46,885 nucleotides of DNA from Acidobacteriaceae bacterium (GTDB taxonomy: Bacteria > Acidobacteriota > Terriglobia > Terriglobales > Acidobacteriaceae). The stretch spans positions 1 through 46,885 of the forward strand of contig PLHQ01000059.1 in the NCBI GenBank assembly GCA_003138975.1. The letters are read 5' to 3'. Numbering within the stretch: the stretch's first letter is position 1; each line of letters opens with the position of its first letter. A program made the position numbers and the translations under genes. The notes below the pieces were generated by a model that worked only from the letters and a program-made list of their open reading frames with translations, had not been told where the DNA came from and did no database searches. This document shows positions 1 to 11,373 of this stretch, piece by piece.

Positions 1-1118
1 GTTCGCGGACGCAACCACATGTCGGCAATGCGCAGGGCCGGAAGCCATAGGTAGTGACGCAGCGGAGCGGCCTGAATGCGCGCCGCCGCAAGCGCGGCGA
101 AACGGGCATCGAGTTCCGGAGTTACGTCATGATCCCGGTTGTAGTCGGCGAAAAGCCGCGCGGTCTCCTGGCGCTGCTGTTCCGAATCAAAGGCACGGCG
201 CGGCAGCTGCGTCACATCAATTTCGGAGCCGGGGACGTTCCAGTAGATCTCCTGCACGGAGGCGTAGTCCGCAATCCAGGTCTTGGTCCAGCGATTGAAT
301 CCCCCCATGACGGGTTCATCGGAATCGTTTGCGTATCGAGGCGCGAGCGGTTCGAAGCGGTGCAGCGTGTGCAAGTTTCGCATTGTCCACGGAACTAGGG
401 GCGCCAGCACAGTGATGGCGAGAATAACTCCGGCGCGCAGGATAGGAAGCACGCGGCGCGCGCGCGTCCTTTGTTTTTGCACAACCATTGCCCTTAGCAA
501 GAGTAGAAACAAATACCCCGCGACGGCAGCAAGCAGAATTCCACCGTCGGGCCGCAACAGAATGCAGGCTCCGATGGAGAGGCCGCACCCTATCCACGTG
601 GTGGTTGATCTTAATGAGTGAGATTCCTGAGAAAAGGACATGAGTCCGCACAAGGCAAAATCCAGCGCCAGCGCGGTGAAGAAGATTTCCAGAGTTTCGG
701 TGAGAACTGCGGCTGAGTAATTGGCGAGGAATGGACAAACCGCAGCGAGCATGAACGCGGCCTTCCCCGCACGCTCGTCGAACAGACGGCGAGCGAGATC
801 CGCGACCAGACAGCACGTGCCCAGATCGAAGACGACTTGGATCAGCAGGACGGCGCGGAAATTGTTCCAGCCAAAGACGGCGAAAATTGCTGCCAGAAAC
901 GCCGGATATCCGGGCAGTCGGGAGAGCGTTGGGATGACATGGCCGGAATCGGTGATGCCGTAGACGCCATACTGCAGCCAGTTCATGGCAATATCGGCGT
1001 ACAGGCGCGAATCGTCGACGATGCCCGGAAAGTGTAGGACGAAGACCAGCCGCAGTGCAACTGCCACCAAGGTCCCCGCCAGAAAGAATCGAGCACCCTT
1101 ACGAAGCAGTTGCAGCAC
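1..1118 (-). CDS. GT39/ArnT-like membrane glycosyltransferase, 3' end off window
   Basis: An uninterrupted minus-strand frame of 372 codons runs off the left edge. The translation is strongly hydrophobic with several membrane segments. Near the N-terminus it has the acidic pair in VDDSRLYADIA, followed after one loop by RLPGYPAFLA, the layout of dolichyl-phosphate-mannose-type (GT39/PMT/ArnT) glycosyltransferases, whose first periplasmic loop carries catalytic acidic residues. Such enzymes move a sugar from a polyprenyl phosphate donor to an extracytoplasmic acceptor. The best start is GTG at 1116-1118: an in-frame stop lies 16 codons upstream, and no ATG occurs before the conserved region. 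The gene is divergent from the polysaccharide fusion gene, so both may serve envelope glycans; that link is inference. The acceptor is unknown. Confidence 0.75.
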   Translation of the reverse strand, partial: MLQLLRKGARFFLAGTLVAVALRLVFVLHFPGIVDDSRLYADIAMNWLQYGVYGITDSGHVIPTLSRLPGYPAFLAAIFAVFGWNNFRAVLLIQVVFDLGTCCLVADLARRLFDERAGKAAFMLAAVCPFLANYSAAVLTETLEIFFTALALDFALCGLMSFSQESHSLRSTTTWIGCGLSIGACILLRPDGGILLAAVAGYLFLLLLRAMVVQKQRTRARRVLPILRAGVILAITVLAPLVPWTMRNLHTLHRFEPLAPRYANDSDEPVMGGFNRWTKTWIADYASVQEIYWNVPGSEIDVTQLPRRAFDSEQQRQETARLFADYNRDHDVTPELDARFAALAAARIQAAPLRHYLWLPALRIADMWLRPR

Positions 1119-1215
1119 GATGAGAATATAGCGCGTTGAGTCAACTTCGCGCCGGGAAAGCGCATCTTAGTTACCAATTACCACTTGCGGGCGCCCTGTG
1201 TAGTCTCCCCAACAA

Positions 1216-1244
1216 TTGACCGCCCGCCGCCTGCAGCATACGAT
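1216..1244 (+). promoter_or_regulatory. Sigma-70-like promoter of the fusion gene
   Basis: TTGACC (1216-1221) and TACGAT (1239-1244) are separated by 17 bases. The expected transcript start near 1251 is only about 10 bases before the ATG at 1261, so the mRNA would have almost no leader. No Shine-Dalgarno is visible, which agrees with that. Confidence 0.45.
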
Positions 1245-1260
1245 GAACGATTAGCTCTCC

Positions 1261-4200
1261 ATGGCCGAACCTGTCTTTTATGATCCGCAACGTGCGCGCT
1301 GGAAGCGCCTGAGACGACTGGCTGACGTTCTAGTCGCGGCGCTCTCCGCGCTGGTTATTTTCTTCGTGTACACCACGTTGCGGGACGAGCGTCTGCCTGA
1401 ACTGCTGTTTTCTCCACAGAAGCGGGCCTTCAAGGCGTTGAAGGAGAATGAGAAGGAAAAGGCCCGCGATCGTCAGAAGAAACTGGCCAACCGCTCTCAT
1501 CGGAAGTCGAAATTGCCAGCGTCTGAGGTCAAACTAAATCAGGAAGAAGGCATTCGGGCGGCGTTCTATGTTCCGTGGGATGCGGCCAGCTTCTCTTCTC
1601 TGCGCGATTTCGCCCACCAGATCGACTTGCTTTATCCCGACTGGCTGCATGTGCTCACTCCCGATGGCCACCTGCAGGGAGTAGACGACCAGACGAACAA
1701 GTTCTTCGACGTCGTGCAGAACAATCGCGCGCGCTCGGTCGACGACCGGGTGATGCCGTTTCTCAAAGCAGAAGACCCCAGCATGGAGGTCTTCCCCATG
1801 GTCAACAACTTCAACGGCACCGATTGGGTGGGGGGCATTACGGGATTCTTGAATGATCCTGAGGCGCGCGCGGCGTTCCGCAAGCAGGTGGGGATATTTC
1901 TTTCTTCCGACCGCTTCCGCGGCTTGATGGTGGACTTCGAAGCGTTCCCCGATTCCGGGCAGCCGGGTTATGTGGCGCTCTTGAACGAACTTTCGGCGGA
2001 CTTGCACGCGCGCGGGATGAAGCTGTATGTCAGCGTGCCTCCGCACGGCAAGGAGTTCGACTACGCCGCAATCTCCGCGCCCGCGGACGGCGTGGTCATC
2101 ATGAATTACGACGAACACTATCCCGGCGCTGCATCGGGCCCGGTCGCGTCGCAGGACTGGTTCGTCGACAATCTTAAGTTCGCCGCAGGCGTGATTCCCA
2201 AAGAGAAGCTGATCTGTGCCATCGCTAATTATGGCTATGACTGGGTGCTCAAACCGAAGAAGGGGAAACTTCCGCCGGATGCCCACGACAGCTCTGTGAG
2301 CGCGCAGGAAGCCTGGCTGGCGGCGCGCGATTCTGATGAGGACGTGATCTTCGACGACGATGCACTGAATCCACACTTCAGTTATCTGGACGAACACAGT
2401 CTGCGCCACGACGTGTGGTTTCTTGATGCGGTCACGGCTCTGAATCATATGCGAGCCGCGCAAACGTTGGGCATCCAGACTTTCGCGTTATGGCGACTGG
2501 GCGGTGAGGATCGTTCGCTTTGGCGCATATGGGACGTTCCTGGCGATGCTGGCGCAGCCGACAAACTCCGCGATGTGCCTCCGGGCCAGGATGTGGACAT
2601 GGAGGGCCAGGGCGAGATCCTTCGCATCGAGGACCGCCCGACTCACGGCACTCGCGACCTGACCATCGACGCAGAGACGAAGCTCATCACCGACGAAAAT
2701 TTTCAGAACCTGCCAAAACCCTTTCGCGTGGGGCGTTATGGATACAGCCCGAACGAGGTTGCGCTCACATTCGACGATGGACCCGATCCCGAATGGACGC
2801 CCAAGATTCTCGATGTGCTCAAACGCGAGCACTCTACGGCCACGTTTTTTCTGATCGGCATCCAGACCGACAAGTTTTCAGGGATAGCCAAACGTATTTA
2901 CAACGAAGGCCATACCATCGGCAACCACACCTTCACGCATCCGGACGTGAGCAATATTTCATCGACCTACATGAAGGTGGAGTTGAATCTCACCGAGCGG
3001 CTTTTTGCCAGCCTGATGGGAATACGCACTACGCTGCTGCGCCCACCCTACGCCATTGACGAAGAGCCCGACACCGCCGATCAGGTGAAGCCGCTCGAGT
3101 TCGCGCAGGACATGGGCTACATCACCGTCGGCAACCGGATTGATCCTAACGATTGGAGCGACAAGCCGCGGCGGCACACTGCCGAAGAGATCTCCGCTTA
3201 CGTACTGGCGCACCTGCCGCCTTGCGGGCCTAACGATCTACGCTGCGGCAACATCGTTCTACTTCATGACGGCGGCGGCAATCGTGCTGAGACAGTTCGT
3301 GCGTTGCCCATGATCATCGATGGCATACGTGCCCGTGGGTACTCGGTGGTCCCGGTGTTTAAATTGTTCGGCAAGACGCGGGCCGACGTGATGTCGCCTT
3401 TGAGCACGGGAGAACGGTGGGCCGCACGCCTGGATGGGCTGGGCTTCTGGCTCTTCGAGGCCGGCATTATCTCAATCACGTGGATTTTCTTTCTCGGCGA
3501 CCTGCTCATGACCGGGCGTCTGCTTTTCATTGGAGCTGCGGCGGTCTACGACCGGTTGCAGGAGAAGATTTTCGGCAAACCCGCGGAAATCGCATCGTAT
3601 AGGCCGAAGGTGGCTGTTCTGATCCCCGCATACAACGAAGAAAAAGTGATTGTGCGTACCATCCGAGCGGCGCTGAACTCCGATTACCGCAACCTGCGCG
3701 TGATCGTGATCGACGACGGTTCGAAGGACCGCACTCTGGGCGTAGCACGGGCCGCATTTGTCGCAGAGGAAAAAGCTGGAAGAGTCCTCATCCTTACGAA
3801 GCCGAACGCCGGCAAGGCTGAGGCGCTCAACTATGGCATCGAGCATATTCAGGATGCCGAACTCTTTGTGGGCATTGACGCCGATACCATCATCGCCGCT
3901 GACGCCATCTCGCGCTTGGTACCGCATTTCATCAATCCTAAGGTCGGTGCCATTGCGGGCAACGCCAAGGTGGGGAATCGTGTGAATCTGTGGACGCGCT
4001 GGCAGGCTCTGGAATACATCACCAGCCAGAATTTCGAGCGTCGTGCTCTGGATGTTCTCGGGGCGGTCAGCGTAGTGCCGGGAGCGATCGGGGCATGGCG
4101 CGTTTCCGCGGTGCGCGAGGCTGGCGGTTACCAGATTGACACCGTTGCCGAAGACGCCGATCTCACCATGGCCCTGTTGCGCCGTGGCTATCGCGTGGAA

Positions 4201-4770
4201 TACGAAGACATGGCTTTGGCTTATACCGAGGCGCCAACCAACGCGAATGGCCTGATGCGTCAGCGTTTCCGCTGGTCGTTTGGAATTCTCCAGGCTGTCT
4301 ACAAGCACAGTGGAGTGTTCGCTCGCAAGGGAGCGCTGGGCTTTGTCGCGCTGCCGAACATCGTGATCTTCCAGATTCTGCTGCCGCTGGTGTCGCCGCT
4401 CATTGACATCATGTTCGCTTTCGGCGCCATCTGGTATTTCATCCAGAAACACTTTCATCCCGATTCCACGGATCCGGCCAGCTTTCACAAACTCGTCGCA
4501 TTCTTCTTCGTGTTCCTGGTGATTGACTTCCTGGCTTCGGCCTTGGCGTTCGCGCTCGAGCGCCGCCGTCCGGACGACAAAGAAGACGTGTGGTTGTTGA
4601 GCCAGGTGTGGTTGCAACGTTTCGCGTACCGTCAATTATTTTCGGTAGTGCTGTTCAGGACGCTGAAGCGTGCGCTGGAAGGCAGGAAATTCGCGTGGGA
4701 TAAGTTAGAGCGCACGGCGGCGGTGAAGCGTGTAGCGTCGGAGGATCGGGAGTCGGTGAACGTGCCGTAG
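1261..4770 (+). CDS. GH18-like / polysaccharide deacetylase / GT2 triple fusion
   Basis: The 1169-residue protein has an N-terminal membrane anchor (about residues 20-40) and three enzymes in a row. Residues ~95-430 are GH18-like and keep the MVDFE core (D225, E227) and MNYDEHY at 281-287. Residues ~495-700 are a NodB-type (CE4) deacetylase with DD at 505-506, metal-binding H556 and H560, RPPY at 594-597 and LLHDG at 667-671. Residues ~730-765 cross the membrane; residues ~780-1010 form a processive GT2 domain with DDGS at 818-821, DAD at 873-875, AED at 963-965 and QRFRW at 1001-1005, followed by further membrane segments. This combines the activities of separate polymer synthases and PgaB-like deacetylase/hydrolases, so one polypeptide could polymerise an N-acetylhexosamine glycan inside and deacetylate or trim it outside. 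Substrate is inferred, not shown. Confidence 0.88.
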   Translation: MAEPVFYDPQRARWKRLRRLADVLVAALSALVIFFVYTTLRDERLPELLFSPQKRAFKALKENEKEKARDRQKKLANRSHRKSKLPASEVKLNQEEGIRAAFYVPWDAASFSSLRDFAHQIDLLYPDWLHVLTPDGHLQGVDDQTNKFFDVVQNNRARSVDDRVMPFLKAEDPSMEVFPMVNNFNGTDWVGGITGFLNDPEARAAFRKQVGIFLSSDRFRGLMVDFEAFPDSGQPGYVALLNELSADLHARGMKLYVSVPPHGKEFDYAAISAPADGVVIMNYDEHYPGAASGPVASQDWFVDNLKFAAGVIPKEKLICAIANYGYDWVLKPKKGKLPPDAHDSSVSAQEAWLAARDSDEDVIFDDDALNPHFSYLDEHSLRHDVWFLDAVTALNHMRAAQTLGIQTFALWRLGGEDRSLWRIWDVPGDAGAADKLRDVPPGQDVDMEGQGEILRIEDRPTHGTRDLTIDAETKLITDENFQNLPKPFRVGRYGYSPNEVALTFDDGPDPEWTPKILDVLKREHSTATFFLIGIQTDKFSGIAKRIYNEGHTIGNHTFTHPDVSNISSTYMKVELNLTERLFASLMGIRTTLLRPPYAIDEEPDTADQVKPLEFAQDMGYITVGNRIDPNDWSDKPRRHTAEEISAYVLAHLPPCGPNDLRCGNIVLLHDGGGNRAETVRALPMIIDGIRARGYSVVPVFKLFGKTRADVMSPLSTGERWAARLDGLGFWLFEAGIISITWIFFLGDLLMTGRLLFIGAAAVYDRLQEKIFGKPAEIASYRPKVAVLIPAYNEEKVIVRTIRAALNSDYRNLRVIVIDDGSKDRTLGVARAAFVAEEKAGRVLILTKPNAGKAEALNYGIEHIQDAELFVGIDADTIIAADAISRLVPHFINPKVGAIAGNAKVGNRVNLWTRWQALEYITSQNFERRALDVLGAVSVVPGAIGAWRVSAVREAGGYQIDTVAEDADLTMALLRRGYRVEYEDMALAYTEAPTNANGLMRQRFRWSFGILQAVYKHSGVFARKGALGFVALPNIVIFQILLPLVSPLIDIMFAFGAIWYFIQKHFHPDSTDPASFHKLVAFFFVFLVIDFLASALAFALERRRPDDKEDVWLLSQVWLQRFAYRQLFSVVLFRTLKRALEGRKFAWDKLERTAAVKRVASEDRESVNVP

Positions 4771-4794
4771 GCTGCTTTGTGAGTACGATTTCAT

Positions 4795-5949
4795 CTAGCG
4801 GAAAAGCAGTTGCGCGAATTCGGCGAGATTCCTTCGCCATACCATCCAGGTATGCATGCCGGGCGTTTCGATCTCGGTCTCTTTCACTCCCTTGGTTTTG
4901 AGCCAGGCCCGCAGATTGCGGTTTACCGTGATCAGACCGTCCTCGGTACCACAGGCGATCCACAATAGGTGCAGTTGCTGATTCGCTTTTGCATCGAGTG
5001 AGGGAAAATCTTTTTGAAAGTCCTCGTTGGGAGCCCCGGCTGAGCTAAAGGCGCCAATCCAGGAAAACTTGTCGAGATTGTTCAGCCCGGTCAGCAGCGA
5101 TTCCTTGCCGCCCATCGAGAGCCCGGCAATCGCCCGCGCATTGCGATCTCTCGTGATCCGGTACTCACCCTCGACTTGCGGCATGACCTCGGTGAGCAGC
5201 GCCTCACCAAACTTTTCAAAGTTTCGATCCCGCAACTCGGCATTGCTCCATGCGTCCCATCCCACGTGCACGAACTTCATCGTGCCGTAACCGAGCGGCA
5301 TCACCACGATCATTGGTTTAGCTTTGCCCTGGGCGATCAGGTTGTCGAGGATCACGTTTGCATGCCCGATGGCTGTCCATCCGCTGGCGTCGTCACTGAA
5401 CCCGTGCAGGAGATAAAGCACTGGATAGGTCTTCTTGGCTGCTGGGTTGTAGCCCGCTGGAGTGTACACGTAGTAGTCGCGATCATCGCCCGCGACGTTG
5501 GACTTATAGAAGTGACGGTGAATCTCGCCGTGCGAAACGTCGTTCAGTTCCCAAGGCAACGATGAGGGCCCGGGAACATGCACAACATTCCTCGGGGAAA
5601 GCAGGCTGGGCACCAAGTCGTGGTTGGAAGGGTCAAGCAAGCGCACGCCATCTGCGGTGAAGGCGTATCCGTAGTAGTCGGGAGCCAGGGGAGCAGTCGT
5701 CACGCTCCACACACCTTGGTCGTCCTTTTGCATGGGCACACCGTCCGCACCGTCTCGCCAAAGCTTCACCTCTGCCGCATTCGGGTCACGGAAACGGAAC
5801 GTAACGGTGGCGTCGGTGTGCACTTCAGGTGAAACCACCGGTGCTGGCGGTCGCGGAGGCGGAGTCTGCGCCGGTTTGTCCTGCGCAGCCAGAGCTCCAA
5901 GCACCGAGAGGACGCAGAAGCACGCTTTAACACTGGACGAAGACTGCAT
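4795..5949 (-). CDS. Secreted esterase, esterase D / enterochelin-esterase type
   Basis: This 384-residue alpha/beta hydrolase starts at the ATG at 5947-5949, directly before a signal peptide (residues 1-23, ending ALAAQ). The frame stays open upstream but that extension is charged and would bury the signal. Residues ~45-125 are an immunoglobulin-like E-set domain related to the N-domain of glycogen-branching enzymes; residues ~140-384 are the esterase fold. Visible catalytic elements are the nucleophile elbow GLSMGG (S278), probable acid D337 in CGTEDG and H366 in GMHTWMVW. LHGFSDD at 181-187 supplies the oxyanion region. Relatives include feruloyl/acetyl-xylan esterases (CE1) and enterochelin esterases; the substrate here is unknown. 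It converges with the polysaccharide fusion gene with 24 bases between, so a shared terminator would be needed. Confidence 0.85.
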   Translation of the reverse strand: MQSSSSVKACFCVLSVLGALAAQDKPAQTPPPRPPAPVVSPEVHTDATVTFRFRDPNAAEVKLWRDGADGVPMQKDDQGVWSVTTAPLAPDYYGYAFTADGVRLLDPSNHDLVPSLLSPRNVVHVPGPSSLPWELNDVSHGEIHRHFYKSNVAGDDRDYYVYTPAGYNPAAKKTYPVLYLLHGFSDDASGWTAIGHANVILDNLIAQGKAKPMIVVMPLGYGTMKFVHVGWDAWSNAELRDRNFEKFGEALLTEVMPQVEGEYRITRDRNARAIAGLSMGGKESLLTGLNNLDKFSWIGAFSSAGAPNEDFQKDFPSLDAKANQQLHLLWIACGTEDGLITVNRNLRAWLKTKGVKETEIETPGMHTWMVWRRNLAEFAQLLFR

Positions 5950-6031
5950 GGGCCGTATCCTCCATCGAGGTTGGGGTTCGGTTTTGGGCGCTATGTTTAC
6001 TGGGAGGCCACGGAGGAGCCGCAGCCGAGAA

Positions 6032-6445
6032 CTAAGAATGACCCTTGCCCTCAGCCACTTCCAAGCGTGTCTCGGCCTTGTGCAAGGCATTCAGAGAACG
6101 CTCCACGTCGACATTGGTGTCTCCGCTGGTGAGGCGTTGCTCGGCGCGCTGTTTGGCTTTGCGCGCGCGTTCCACATCGATCTCGGAAGGACGCTCTGCG
6201 GTCTCGGCGAGAATCGTCACTTTATCTGGCAACACCTCCGCGAAGCCCCACGCCACAGCAAGCCGCTGCTCTTCCCCTCCGTCGCGGTACGTAATTTCGC
6301 CCACCGCCAGTTCGGTGATGAGCGGCGCATGCCCCGGCAGGACGCCCAGATAGCCGTTCTTGCCTGGAATCTGAACTTCCGCCGCCGCCGTGTCGACAAC
6401 CTTCTTTTCCGGCGTCACGATCTCGAGTTGAAAAGTATCTGGCAT
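6032..6445 (-). CDS. atpC: ATP synthase F1 subunit epsilon
   Basis: The 137-residue protein has the epsilon beta-sandwich (LEIVTPEKKV, GYLGVLPGHAPLITEL) followed by a C-terminal helical hairpin from about residue 85. Epsilon joins gamma to the c-ring in the central stalk and can inhibit ATP hydrolysis. I chose ATG at 6443-6445, because PDTFQLEIVTPE is the usual family N-terminus; a TTG three codons upstream is possible. It is the last gene of the leftward atp operon and is separated from atpD by 76 bases containing a hairpin with a U-tract, so its level may be set separately from the other subunits. Confidence 0.95.
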   Translation of the reverse strand: MPDTFQLEIVTPEKKVVDTAAAEVQIPGKNGYLGVLPGHAPLITELAVGEITYRDGGEEQRLAVAWGFAEVLPDKVTILAETAERPSEIDVERARKAKQRAEQRLTSGDTNVDVERSLNALHKAETRLEVAEGKGHS

Positions 6446-6496
6446 TCTGAGCAATTTGTAGAGAAGTAGTTTGCTACGTTTCCTCTGGCCACAAGC

Positions 6497-6521
6497 AAAA
6501 AAGACGTTGCAAGCAACGTCT
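6497..6521 (-). terminator. Intrinsic terminator-like hairpin between atpD and atpC
   Basis: AGACGTTGC (6502-6510) and GCAACGTCT (6513-6521) form a perfect 9-base inverted repeat touching the atpD stop codon. Read on the minus strand it is followed by a run of T (complement of 6497-6502). This is the classical form of an intrinsic terminator, but it lies inside the operon, so it may act as a partial terminator or attenuator before atpC. Confidence 0.6.
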
Positions 6522-8080
<1,559 letters not shown>

Positions 8081-8083
8081 CTC

Positions 8084-9166
8084 TCACATTGCCGCAGCGC
8101 CGCTCACAATTTCGATAATCTCTTTCGTGATCTTCGCCTGCCGCGCCCGGTTCATGGCCAGCGTGAGCGAGTCGATCATGTCGGTGGCATTGTTGGTGGC
8201 GGAATCCATCGCCGTCATGCGCGCGGCGTGCTCGGCAGCGACCGACTCCAGCAGCGCGCGGAAAATCTGGATGGCCACATACTTCGGCAGCAACGCCCGG
8301 AATAACTCCTCTGGAGCCTGCTCGTAAATGTAATCCACTTGTGCTGTTCCGAATTGCAACGCTGCCTGTTCGCCCGCGGACTCAGCACCTCGCATGCCCA
8401 CACCCGCGCTGATCGCCGCTTCCTTGGCCTTTTTCTTTTCTTCTTCCGTCATCTCCTCAGCCAGACGGACAGTCTGCTCACCAATCTGCTCGATGGGAAG
8501 AATCTGTTCCACGATGAGGCGCTGTGCGATCACCGATTTGAATTCGTTGAAAACTATATAGACCGCGTCGATCTCTTCGCGCTGGTAGCGCTCAATCACC
8601 ATCTCCGCCAAAGTGCGCGCTTGTGCAAATTCCAGCTTGCCCAGAACACCAACGTGCTCGCCAGCAATTTGTATCGCTCCGGCCCGCTCCCCGGCCTCAG
8701 CTCGCTTTTCCGTCGATTCATCGGTCTCGGCAAGGCTCTGCGTCTGCACGACCGCGGCAGGATAGCGCCTCCGCAAGAAATCGCGCCCTTTCCGACCAAT
8801 CGCCTCAATGTCGATATTCTTACCTGCCTTGGACTCGAGAAACCGGCTGGCTGCCTTGGTGACGTTAGCGCTGAACGCGCCCGCCAAGCCCTTGTCGCCA
8901 GTGACAACGATCAGCAAAATGTTTTTCTCTTCCCGCTGCGCCAACAAAGGATGCTTCGGTTCACCCGTCTCCGGATCGTAAATCTCTGCCCGCGCCACCA
9001 ACGACTTCAGCACATTCGTCAACATATGCGCATAGGGACGCGCCGCCATGGTGCGATCCTGCGCGCGGCGCAGCTTGGCCGCCGAGACTACTTTCATGGC
9101 TTTGGTAATCTGCCGCGTGTTCACCACGCTGCGGATACGGCGCCGAATGTCGAGAATGTTTGCCAT
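8084..9166 (-). CDS. atpG: ATP synthase F1 subunit gamma, enlarged
   Basis: The rotor subunit gamma is recognised by its conserved N-terminal helix (RRRIRSVVNTRQITKAMKVV) and the C-terminal segment with RMTAMDSATNNATDMI (316-331). It is 360 residues long, whereas most bacterial gamma subunits are about 285-295. The extra length sits in two charged or Ala-rich stretches, about residues 146-178 and 228-275, in the globular part away from the coiled-coil shaft. The second contains a lysine- and glutamate-rich helix (TEEEKKKAKEAA). The Rossmann-like core around VTGDKGLAGAFS (88-99) is intact. The gene lies between atpA and atpD in the leftward operon, separated from atpA by 77 bases of palindromic spacer. 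Confidence 0.96.
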   Translation of the reverse strand: MANILDIRRRIRSVVNTRQITKAMKVVSAAKLRRAQDRTMAARPYAHMLTNVLKSLVARAEIYDPETGEPKHPLLAQREEKNILLIVVTGDKGLAGAFSANVTKAASRFLESKAGKNIDIEAIGRKGRDFLRRRYPAAVVQTQSLAETDESTEKRAEAGERAGAIQIAGEHVGVLGKLEFAQARTLAEMVIERYQREEIDAVYIVFNEFKSVIAQRLIVEQILPIEQIGEQTVRLAEEMTEEEKKKAKEAAISAGVGMRGAESAGEQAALQFGTAQVDYIYEQAPEELFRALLPKYVAIQIFRALLESVAAEHAARMTAMDSATNNATDMIDSLTLAMNRARQAKITKEIIEIVSGAAAM

Positions 9167-9178
9167 TGTACGAGTAAC

Positions 9179-9225
9179 GAGTACCGAGTACTGAGTTCCG
9201 AGTTTGACTGTACCGCTCGGTACTC
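9179..9225. repeat. Inverted repeat in the atpA-atpG spacer
   Basis: GAGTACCGAG (9179-9188) and CTCGGTACTC (9216-9225) are perfect inverted copies. The rest of the 77-base spacer is made of imperfect variants of the same word (GAGTAACGAG, GAGTACTGAG, GGGACTCG), so several alternative hairpins are possible. Confidence 0.6.
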
Positions 9226-9243
9226 GGCACTAGGGACTCGATA

Positions 9244-10833
<1,590 letters not shown>

Positions 10834-10848
<15 letters not shown>

Positions 10849-11370
10849 TTCCTTCATTCTTTCCAACTGCCCCTTTACCGAGCCGTCGTAGATCGTGCTG
10901 CCTACCCGGACCACTGCACCACCCAAAAGCGACGCGTCCTGCTCGTAGCGTGCGCGGACCTTTTTACCGGTAAGCTTCTCGACCTGTGCCTCGAACTCGC
11001 GCTTCTCGGCGTCTTCCAATTTACGGACGCTTATGATCTCCGCCTCGGCGAATCCCAGTCGAGCATCGAGTTCTTTCTCCAGTTGCTTGATAACCGGATC
11101 GAGAAAATGCACTCGCCGGTGATCGATCAATACGGCAACCAGGTTCCTCACTTGTTTTGAAATCCCATCCCGCCCGACGATCGCGTCCAGCACGCGGCGC
11201 TTCTGCTCGGCGGGAATCGCGGGATTCTCCCACACTCGCCGCAAGTCTGAACTCTCGGCCAGCAGGCTGGCAATGGTGCGCAGTTCCGCGATCGAGCGAT
11301 CCGCATCGAGATGCGAGCTTAGAACCACCTCCGCAAAAGCCCGGGCGTACGTACTGGCTACCGAAGCCAC
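10834..11370 (-). CDS. atpH: ATP synthase F1 subunit delta
   Basis: This 178-residue subunit of the peripheral stalk (OSCP type) has the typical N-terminal helical bundle starting VASTYARAFAEVV, the central segment VRNLVAVLIDHRR, and the C-terminal signature ending with GGAVVRVGSTIYDGSVKGQL. It links the b/b' stator stalk to the alpha N-termini. Its start codon lies only three bases beyond the atpF stop, suggesting translational coupling. Confidence 0.96.
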
Positions 11371-11373
11371 GCT

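Noticed and set aside
3472-4635. Minus-strand open frame (387 codons) opposite the GT2 domain
   Set aside because: The plus-strand protein carries all GT2 catalytic motifs here; the antisense translation resembles nothing.
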